A stretch of DNA of 64,000 bases. Source: Ornithobacterium rhinotracheale DSM 15997 (GTDB taxonomy: Bacteria > Bacteroidota > Bacteroidia > Flavobacteriales > Weeksellaceae). Below, in pieces: positions 57,410-64,000 of the stretch. A model generated the notes under the pieces. That model searched no databases and was not told the DNA's origin. It saw nothing but the letters and a program-made list of their open reading frames with translations. Position 1 is the first letter of the stretch. Each line of letters starts with the position of its first letter. The DNA lies in contig NC_018016.1 in the NCBI RefSeq assembly GCF_000265465.1, forward strand, positions 1,404,501 to 1,468,500, read 5' to 3'. The position numbers and the translations under genes are program-made.

Positions 57410-58759
57410 TTAATTAAATGTAATCGGTTTGTCTAAATAAAAATCAAGGACTTTTAGGCTGAAAATATAATTGTATTTAGCTTGTAAAAGTTCTGATTTT
57501 GCACTAAATAATCGTTCGGCTGCTTGATTGAAATCATACAGCGTGATTTTGCCTGCATCTAAGCTTTTTTGAGCAAAATCCATGGATACTTCTGCGGATT
57601 TTACTGCCTCTTGCACGGCAATAAATTTTTGATAATTGCTCGAGGTGTTGAAATAAGCTTTTTGGATTTCTTCTTTGAGTTGTTGTTTTTTGATCTCAAT
57701 ATCTTTTTCTGCCATTTGTGCTTGCAGTTCAGCATTTTCGACATTTAATTTGGTGAGATTTTTATTAAAAATCGGAATATTGAGATTTAGCCCAAAATTG
57801 TGCGTGTGGTTGTTCCACCATTGGTCAAAAAGCCTATCGGAATCAATGCCTTTGTTCAAATACGCTCGGTAATTGGTGCCGATGCCATAAGAGGCAGAAA
57901 GGCTTGGCCAGAATTCGGTTTTGGCTAATTCTATGTCTTTCAGAGAGCTTTGTGCTTTAATTTCAGCATTTTTAATCCTTGGTTGATTTTGATACGCGTG
58001 CGCAATTACTTGGTCTATATTATCAATCAATCGTTGCGGATTTTCGCTTAAATTCAGCGTGAGCACATCAAAGCTTTCGGTGTCTTTTAGCTGTAAAAGT
58101 TGAGCTAAATTAAACAAAGCTTCTTGCACATTTACTTCGGCAGTTGCCACATTTTGCTTGCTACGCGCCAGTTGAGTTTTAGACTCGTAGACATTGCTGA
58201 GCGGAATTGCCCCTCCGTTAAATAATTTTTGAGTCTGTTCTAATTGATTTTCAGAAAGTTTTAATTTTTGTTGAAAGTTTAAAACCAATTCTTTTTGCAA
58301 CAAAACATTCAAATATTGATTTAAGATTTGTAGCGTTAATTGATTTTCAAGTGCTTTTAAATCTTCTTGCGCAGCTTGTGCGTCGAGTTTAGCTTTCTCC
58401 TCGTTTAGTTTAAGCCTCCCGTGATTGTAGAGTAGCATATTGGCAGAAACCGACAATGAATTTTGATATAATTGAAAGCCATTGGTTTTTCCCACATACT
58501 GCTGGTTGGAGTTGGTAATCGGCACACCTTGCACCCCTGCAATTAGCCCATTTCCAATCGAGGCACTCACGGTAGGGAGTTTTTGGCGATTGGCAGCTGT
58601 TACACGATTATCGATCAATTGTGTGTTAATTCTATTTTGCTGAAGGTTGAGGTTATGCTGTTTGGCATAAGCTACCATTTGCTCAAGCGACCACTGCTGG
58701 TTTTGAGCCAAACCAAGACTGAAAAGTCCGCCAAAAACGAGAAGAAATGTCTTTTTCAT
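57410..58759 (-). CDS. TolC-family outer-membrane efflux protein
   Basis: A 449-residue protein with a signal peptide (MKKTFLLVFGGLFSLGLAQ). Two repeated TolC units form the coiled-coil/beta-barrel channel: LEQMVAYAKQHNLNLQQNRI and VIAHAYQNQPRIKNAEIKAQ start them. Conserved periodic Asn and Leu heptads follow. No membrane-fusion or pump gene is adjacent, so it must serve pumps encoded elsewhere. It lies 42 nt after apt with a weak hairpin between. Confidence 0.92.
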   Translation of the reverse strand: MKKTFLLVFGGLFSLGLAQNQQWSLEQMVAYAKQHNLNLQQNRINTQLIDNRVTAANRQKLPTVSASIGNGLIAGVQGVPITNSNQQYVGKTNGFQLYQNSLSVSANMLLYNHGRLKLNEEKAKLDAQAAQEDLKALENQLTLQILNQYLNVLLQKELVLNFQQKLKLSENQLEQTQKLFNGGAIPLSNVYESKTQLARSKQNVATAEVNVQEALFNLAQLLQLKDTESFDVLTLNLSENPQRLIDNIDQVIAHAYQNQPRIKNAEIKAQSSLKDIELAKTEFWPSLSASYGIGTNYRAYLNKGIDSDRLFDQWWNNHTHNFGLNLNIPIFNKNLTKLNVENAELQAQMAEKDIEIKKQQLKEEIQKAYFNTSSNYQKFIAVQEAVKSAEVSMDFAQKSLDAGKITLYDFNQAAERLFSAKSELLQAKYNYIFSLKVLDFYLDKPITFN

Positions 58760-58778
58760 ATTAAGATTAAAGGCAAAA

Positions 58779-58796
58779 AACTCAAAAAAATGAGTT
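58779..58796 (-). terminator. Weak hairpin after apt
   Basis: Stem AACTCA/TGAGTT with an A6 loop; on the minus strand T-rich sequence follows. Probably a weak or partial terminator. Confidence 0.4.
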
Positions 58797-58800
58797 GGGT

Positions 58801-59322
58801 TTAATATTTTAAAATAGTAACGATTTCTGTATTGCCAATTTTTTCTCTTCCTTTCAGAAAATCGAGTTCAATCAAGAAATTAAACTGGGCAGGAATTGCT
58901 CCCACTTTGGTAACCAGTTCTGCGCACGCAGCAGCGGTGCCCCCAGTTGCTAAAACATCGTCGTGAATGAGCACTCGAGCTCCTTTTTCCAATTGCCCAT
59001 CTACCATTTCTAGCGTAGCTGCTCCGTATTCTAGCTCATAAGAAGCCTCCACGGTAGGAGGTGGTAATTTTCCTTTTTTTCTAATCATTATAAAAGGAAC
59101 TTTCAATGCAAGAGCGATAGGAAGTCCTAAGATAAAACCACGACTCTCTATACCGCAGACAGCATCTACTTTTCCTCTGGCTTGATCTGCAAAATAAGCA
59201 ATCACTTTTTCTGAAACTTCTGGATTTTGAAACACACCGCTAAAATCTTTAAAAGAGATTCCTTTGTGCGGGAAATCTTCAACAACTCTTATGCAAGAGG
59301 CTACTTCGTTGGCTAATGTCAT
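58801..59322 (-). CDS. apt: Adenine phosphoribosyltransferase
   Basis: A 173-residue purine-salvage enzyme that converts adenine and PRPP to AMP. Landmarks are DFPHKGISFKDFSGVF near residue 18, GIESRGFILGLPIALAL near 58, and the PRPP-binding VLIHDDVLATGGTAAACAEL near 117. Length is typical. Confidence 0.96.
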   Translation of the reverse strand: MTLANEVASCIRVVEDFPHKGISFKDFSGVFQNPEVSEKVIAYFADQARGKVDAVCGIESRGFILGLPIALALKVPFIMIRKKGKLPPPTVEASYELEYGAATLEMVDGQLEKGARVLIHDDVLATGGTAAACAELVTKVGAIPAQFNFLIELDFLKGREKIGNTEIVTILKY

Positions 59323-59388
59323 AACTGATGATTAATAAAGTTTGCAATTTAATAAATAATTATATAATCTCAAATAATACATTTTGAT

Positions 59389-59396
59389 TACATTTG
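59389..59396 (+). promoter_or_regulatory. -7 element for the MsbA-like exporter
   Basis: TACATTTG fits TAnnTTTG, 16 nt before the ATG at 59413. Confidence 0.55.
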
Positions 59397-59412
59397 CATT
59401 TCAATTTTGATT

Positions 59413-61248
59413 ATGAAAGCATTTAAAAGAGTTTTAAAATACATAAAGCCTTACAAGCTAGATTTAGTACTCACTGTATTTTTCAATATTTTATATTCCT
59501 TATTTGCCATTTTTTCGATATCCTCATTGTTCCCGATACTCAAGATTTTGTTTGACAATGTGGAGAAAAATACTACCGAAATCATTGAACCAGAAGGCGT
59601 GGGGGAATTCAGTTTTCAACATGCGCAATATTTACTGAATAAATACATTGCAGAGCAAATGAATGTTCATGGGGAATTAACGGTTTTAGCCTTCATCTGT
59701 TTAATTACGGTAACTTTGTTTTTATTGAGAAATATCTTTAGATATGCCGCTCAGTGTTATGTAATTTCGTTAAAATCAGGAATTTCTCGCGATATTAGAA
59801 ACGATTTATATGCCAAAATAGTAAAATTGCCCGTTTCTTTTTTCACCGATCAACGCAAGGGCGATTTAATGAGCCGTGTGTCTAGCGATGTAGATAACAT
59901 TCAGCGATATAACTTAAACCCGTTGATTGAGATATTTCGTGCTCCGTTTATGATTATAGCCTCGCTGGTAATGTTGATTTATTTAAACGCAGGTTTAACC
60001 TTGGTGGCATTCATTGTTTTGCCACTAATGGGGGGCGTGATTTCTATGATTTCTAAAAGTCTTAAAAGATCTTCGCACGAGTCTCAGCACCTGTTGGGCA
60101 GGTTGATTTCTAGTGTGGAGGAAACCATTGCTGCCAATAAAATCATTAAAATTTTCAATGCTGAAAATATTTTAACTAAACGCTTTTTTAAGCTCAATAG
60201 CACTTGGCGAAAAATCTATAATAAAGTAGAACGACGCTACGAACTTTCTTCGCCAATGAGTGAAGTTTTAGGTTCTGTAACCATGATTATTTTAGTTTTT
60301 TATGGTGGAAAAGTCATTATTGAAGGAGGGAATTTAACGGGAGAGGCATTTTTGACTTTTATCGGGATTTTTTTCCAAATGCTAGATCCTGCCAAAAGTT
60401 TGTCTAAAGCGGTAACAGACATCGCACGCGGAAATGCCTCCGCAGAGCGTGTCTTTGAAATTTTAGACGCCGATGTTGTGGTAGAGGAGCAAGCAAATGC
60501 CGTGGAAATTAATGAATTTAATCATGAAATTGAGTTTAGAAATGTAAGCTTTAGCTATGAAAAAGACACGCCAATTATCAAAAACTTTAATTTAACCATT
60601 AAAAAAGGTATGAGCGTAGCACTCGTCGGTCAGTCGGGGAGTGGGAAATCTACGATTGCCAATTTGCTCGCAAGATTTTACGATCCGCAAGAAGGAGAAA
60701 TTTTGGTCGATGGCGTTTCTATTAAAGATTTAAATTTAAAAGATTTTAGAAAACTCATGGGCATGGTAACGCAAGATTCCATTTTGTTCAACGACACGGT
60801 GTATAACAACATTGCACTCGGAAAGGAAAATGCGACGCCAGAAGAAGTGTATCATGCTGCAGAGGTGGCAAATGCAAAGGAGTTTATCGAGAAATTGCCT
60901 TTAAAATACGAAGAGAATATAGGTGAGGGTGGAAGTAAGCTTTCGGGCGGACAAAAGCAGCGTCTCTCTATTGCGCGTGCTGTTCTGAAGAATCCGCCAA
61001 TTATGATTTTGGACGAAGCGACTTCGGCACTTGATACGCATTCAGAAAGATTGGTGCAACAAGCACTTGATTATATGATGCAGAGCACTACATCTTTAAT
61101 GATTGCTCATAGACTTTCTACCATTCAAAATGCAGATTTAATCGTGGTAATGGAGAACGGAGAAATCAAGGAGCAAGGAAAGCATGAGGAATTAATTGCC
61201 AAAACTGGAATGTATGCTCAATTGATAAAAATGCAGAATTTCGATTAA
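59413..61248 (+). CDS. MsbA-like ABC exporter (fused permease and ATPase)
   Basis: A 611-residue half-transporter. I chose the ATG at 59413, because the in-frame TTG two codons earlier gives no advantage. Six membrane helices occupy about residues 15-320, including the intracellular loop FFTDQRKGDLMSRVSSDVDN. The ATPase has Walker A GQSGSGKST near 415, signature LSGGQKQRLSIARAVL near 515, Walker B IMILDEATSALD and the H-loop MIAHRLSTIQNAD. It probably flips lipid A-core or another lipid; drug export is also possible. Confidence 0.93.
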   Translation: MKAFKRVLKYIKPYKLDLVLTVFFNILYSLFAIFSISSLFPILKILFDNVEKNTTEIIEPEGVGEFSFQHAQYLLNKYIAEQMNVHGELTVLAFICLITVTLFLLRNIFRYAAQCYVISLKSGISRDIRNDLYAKIVKLPVSFFTDQRKGDLMSRVSSDVDNIQRYNLNPLIEIFRAPFMIIASLVMLIYLNAGLTLVAFIVLPLMGGVISMISKSLKRSSHESQHLLGRLISSVEETIAANKIIKIFNAENILTKRFFKLNSTWRKIYNKVERRYELSSPMSEVLGSVTMIILVFYGGKVIIEGGNLTGEAFLTFIGIFFQMLDPAKSLSKAVTDIARGNASAERVFEILDADVVVEEQANAVEINEFNHEIEFRNVSFSYEKDTPIIKNFNLTIKKGMSVALVGQSGSGKSTIANLLARFYDPQEGEILVDGVSIKDLNLKDFRKLMGMVTQDSILFNDTVYNNIALGKENATPEEVYHAAEVANAKEFIEKLPLKYEENIGEGGSKLSGGQKQRLSIARAVLKNPPIMILDEATSALDTHSERLVQQALDYMMQSTTSLMIAHRLSTIQNADLIVVMENGEIKEQGKHEELIAKTGMYAQLIKMQNFD

Positions 61249-61251
61249 TTT

Positions 61252-62136
61252 TTAAGTCGTTTTCTTCAGAGGTTCCACATGCGTCATCACCTCGATGATT
61301 TTTGGATATTTTTCAATCAAAGTTTTTTTCACTTGGTGAGCGATATCGTGTCCTTGTCGCACAGTGATTTCGCCATCTACAATTAAGTGTATATCTATTA
61401 TATATTGTGTGCCTTGTTTGCGCACAAAGCATTTTTCGGTAGCGTGCACGCCAGAAACATTTTTAGATATCGCCCTAATCTCTGCAACAAAATCATCGTA
61501 ACGGTGCTCATCCATAATTTCGCCCAGAGCAGGACGGAAAATACTATAAGCATTATACAATATAATTCCGCAAGCTACCAGTGCCGCCCAGTCGTCTGCA
61601 GCCTCGTAACCCTGTCCCATAATCAGAGCAAAGCTGATGCCTACAAAAGCCGCTAGCGAGGTGAGTGCATCGGCGCGATGGTGCCACGCATCGGCTTTTA
61701 CAGAGGTGCTTTCGCTTTCTTCGCCCGCACGAGCCGAATAGCGATAAAACAACTCTTTAGAAACGATAATCGCCGCCAATATATATAAGGTAAAAGGCTT
61801 GGGCAAAGCGTGAGGTGTTTGGATATTAATGATACTTTCTCGTGCAATAATCAATGCAGAAATTACGAGAAAAATCACCACGACAAAAGTCATGAGTGGC
61901 TCTGCTCGTCCGTGCCCATAAGGGTGATCTTTGTCGGGCGGCTTGTGTGCGTAGTTAAACCCAAAGAATAAAAGCGTAGAAGAGATAACATCGGTCAAGG
62001 ATTCGATGGCATCTGCCACGAGTGCAAAAGAGTTCCCGAAAATCCCGCTCAGTAATTTTACAAAAAATAAAAATGAATTGCCGAGAATCCCTAGAAATAA
62101 TGCGCTTTTAGCTTTATGTATATTATGATTTTGCAA
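61252..62136 (-). CDS. Cation diffusion facilitator (CDF) metal exporter
   Basis: A 294-residue CDF transporter with six helices. Metal-site residues are in FALVADAIESLTDVISSTLL near residue 35 (Asp..Asp) and SVKADAWHHRADALTSLAAF near 143 (His..Asp). A C-terminal cytoplasmic domain (about 205-294, HVEPLKKTT end) follows. It exports zinc, iron or manganese; the His-Asp second site does not settle which. Confidence 0.93.
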   Translation of the reverse strand: MQNHNIHKAKSALFLGILGNSFLFFVKLLSGIFGNSFALVADAIESLTDVISSTLLFFGFNYAHKPPDKDHPYGHGRAEPLMTFVVVIFLVISALIIARESIINIQTPHALPKPFTLYILAAIIVSKELFYRYSARAGEESESTSVKADAWHHRADALTSLAAFVGISFALIMGQGYEAADDWAALVACGIILYNAYSIFRPALGEIMDEHRYDDFVAEIRAISKNVSGVHATEKCFVRKQGTQYIIDIHLIVDGEITVRQGHDIAHQVKKTLIEKYPKIIEVMTHVEPLKKTT

Positions 62137-62329
62137 GTTTTTTTGGACTTAAATGCTTTAGTGCAAATTTGCCTAAAATTGAAGGAATAAAAAAAGAATT
62201 AGCCCAAAAATAATTTTGATATTAAATTTTATATTCAAAGCGAAGTGCGTAATGTCTTGAAAATTAAATGTGTTTATGTCTCTTGATGAATGTTTTTTAT
62301 AATTGAATTTAACAAGAGTTTGTGAGATT

Positions 62330-62363
62330 AAAAACATTAATTAAAAAAATGTATTTATTTTTG
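62330..62363 (+). promoter_or_regulatory. topA promoter
   Basis: TTG at 62330-62332, a 23-nt spacer and TATTTTTG at 62356-62363. The spacing is at the long end of the accepted range. The ATG follows at 62384. Confidence 0.55.
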
Positions 62364-62383
62364 CATCAAAATTTTATTAAACG

Positions 62384-64000
62384 ATGCCCAAGAATTTAGT
62401 CATAGTAGAGTCACCTGCAAAAGCCAAAACGATTCAAAAATATTTAGGGGGAGATTTTGAAGTTCAATCAAGTTTTGGTCATGTAGTGGATTTACCCAAG
62501 AAAAGTATGGGGATAGACATTGAAAATCATTTTAAACCAGAATATGAGATCTCTCCCGATAAACGCGATGTGGTAAAGAAACTAAAAGAACTCTCTAGCA
62601 AGGCTGAAACCGTGTGGCTAGCATCCGATGAGGATCGTGAGGGGGAAGCCATCGCGTGGCATCTATACAATGAGTTAGGTCTTAGAAAAAAAGATACCAA
62701 AAGAATTGTTTTCAACGAAATTACTAAAAAAGCAATTTTAAAAGCAGTAGAAAATCCAAGAACCATAGACGAAGACTTGGTAAATGCGCAACAAGCACGC
62801 CGAATCCTAGACCGCTTGGTTGGGTTTAAAATGTCGCCTGTTTTATGGAAAAAAATAAAGCCAGGACTTTCAGCAGGGCGCGTGCAATCGGTAGCAGTGC
62901 GATTGATTGTGGAGCGAGAGAAAGAAATTATGGCATTTGAGCCAGAAAATAGTTTTCGATTTATCGCAGAATTTGTTTTAGAAACAGGCGAAATATTCGA
63001 AGCAAGTTTAAATACTGAATTTAAAGACTATAAAGAAGCTAAAGCCTTTATAAAAAAGTGTAAAGAGGCAGATTTTTTTGTGTCTAATGTAGATACACGA
63101 CCGGGGAAACGCTCTCCAGCACCGCCTTTTACAACTTCTACTTTGCAGCAAGAGGCATCTAGAAAGTTAGGATTTTCGGTAACACGCACCATGAGTGTTG
63201 CCCAGCAATTATATGAGCAGGGGATGATTACTTACATGCGTACCGATAGTGTAAACTTGTCGGACGATGCTTTGGCAGAAGCTAAAAAAGTAGTAACCGA
63301 AGAATATGGCGAGAAATACGCTAAAACGAGAAGATATAAAAGTAAGACCAAAGGTGCACAAGAGGCACACGAGGCAATCCGCCCAACTAATTTAGCTCAG
63401 CAACATGCGGGAATGGATTCGGCTCAGAATCGATTATATGAGCTAATCTATAAAAGAACACTTGCGAGCCAAATGGCTGATGCCGAGCTTGAAAGAACAA
63501 CAATAAGCGTTAAAAATGAAAAAACACCTAAACACATCTTTAGAGGAAAAGGTGAAGTGGTGCTTTTTGATGGTTTTCTAAAAGTGTATCAAGAAAGTAG
63601 CGAAGACGATGACGATGTAGCTCAAGCTCAGGGAATGACACTTTTGCCTAAAGTATCTGTGGGAGAGGATTTAAAAGTAAATTTAATTAAAGGAATAGAG
63701 AAATTCACGCGTCATGCACCCCGCTATTCAGAGGCAACTTTGGTGCGCCAATTAGAAGAATTAGGCATCGGGCGACCATCTACTTATGCTCCCACAATTT
63801 CTACCATTCAAAAGAGAAATTATGTAGAGCTCTATAATTCAGACGGAGAGGAACGCAACATCAGAACCCTAGTTTTGAACAACAAAGGGGAGGTAAAAGA
63901 AGTTTCGGAATCAGAAAGATTTGGAACTGAAAAAAATAAACTGAAACCGACAGATGTGGGAATTGTAGTAAATGATTTTTTGGTTGAATATTTCAAAAAT
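62384..64000 (+). CDS. topA: DNA topoisomerase I, cut by the window end
   Basis: The first 539 codons of a type IA topoisomerase that relaxes negative supercoils; it runs off the window. The TOPRIM domain begins LVIVESPAKAKTIQKYLGG and has LASDEDREGEAIAWHLYNEL near residue 85. The catalytic tyrosine lies in GMITYMRTDSVNLS near 285. EAHEAIRPTNL near 330 and RYSEATLVRQLEELGIGRPS near 448 are also conserved. The start is the ATG at 62384, 21 nt after the -7 element. The zinc-finger or basic C-terminal tail is not visible. Confidence 0.96.
   Translation, partial: MPKNLVIVESPAKAKTIQKYLGGDFEVQSSFGHVVDLPKKSMGIDIENHFKPEYEISPDKRDVVKKLKELSSKAETVWLASDEDREGEAIAWHLYNELGLRKKDTKRIVFNEITKKAILKAVENPRTIDEDLVNAQQARRILDRLVGFKMSPVLWKKIKPGLSAGRVQSVAVRLIVEREKEIMAFEPENSFRFIAEFVLETGEIFEASLNTEFKDYKEAKAFIKKCKEADFFVSNVDTRPGKRSPAPPFTTSTLQQEASRKLGFSVTRTMSVAQQLYEQGMITYMRTDSVNLSDDALAEAKKVVTEEYGEKYAKTRRYKSKTKGAQEAHEAIRPTNLAQQHAGMDSAQNRLYELIYKRTLASQMADAELERTTISVKNEKTPKHIFRGKGEVVLFDGFLKVYQESSEDDDDVAQAQGMTLLPKVSVGEDLKVNLIKGIEKFTRHAPRYSEATLVRQLEELGIGRPSTYAPTISTIQKRNYVELYNSDGEERNIRTLVLNNKGEVKEVSESERFGTEKNKLKPTDVGIVVNDFLVEYFKN

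Overview
The window is chromosomal DNA, A+T-rich, from a member of the Bacteroidota, most likely class Flavobacteriia. The evidence is lineage-typical content: an exosortase XrtF pair, DUF4290, the alternate GlmU-like protein, type B L31, a zinc-less DnaG, a eukaryal-type GlyS and MurA with Asp in place of the catalytic Cys. Many genes are preceded by the Bacteroidota -7 promoter element TAnnTTTG rather than by Shine-Dalgarno sequences. A Weeksellaceae/Ornithobacterium-like source is plausible but is only an impression. I saw no rRNA or tRNA genes, phage, IS elements or CRISPR arrays.

Layout. 1-4.3 kb: a DMT permease, an FtsX-like permease, rbfA and a DEAD-box helicase. 4.3-11.7 kb is an accessory stretch. 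A ROK sugar kinase and a GH92 mannosidase are interleaved with orphan genes: two of unknown function, a DUF1877 gene, a secreted unknown and a coiled-coil unknown. Three times here, the end of a resident gene or its terminator is repeated on the far side of an unrelated gene. 11.7-22.6 kb: exosortase F pair, GAF/fRMsr, PafA-like phosphatase, a compact class I ribonucleotide reductase operon with a small unknown gene between nrdB and nrdA, an aminotransferase-murB-DUF4136 operon, a YtxH/holin-like trio and a DUF1573 protein. 22.6-26 kb: valS and a VIT-type iron/manganese transporter.

26-30.7 kb is the most unusual part. It holds a 690-nt non-coding stretch with a near-consensus promoter, a (AC)15 tract, several strong hairpins and two intrinsic terminators. 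This is followed by three exported proteins sharing a duplicated domain and ending in a FISUMP domain, then a HU/Ig-fold DUF4469 protein, then a second non-coding stretch with an exact 23-nt tandem array and palindromes.

30.7-64 kb is mostly housekeeping: dnaG; a DUF4290-murA-DUF368-DUF368-aroE operon linking peptidoglycan synthesis with lipid-carrier recycling; glyS; a GlmU-like/GH27 pair; rpmE2; a lipoprotein; a PASTA-rluD-CPBP operon; pepT with a cation/proton antiporter; a three-member SurA/PpiC chaperone operon headed by an unknown gene; a TolC-tsaB-DUF423-M48-GH13 run; apt; an MsbA-like exporter; a CDF exporter; and topA, cut by the window end. Together these genes show an organism that trims glycans (GH92, GH27, GH13, ROK kinase), scavenges phosphate (PafA) and maintains a Gram-negative envelope.
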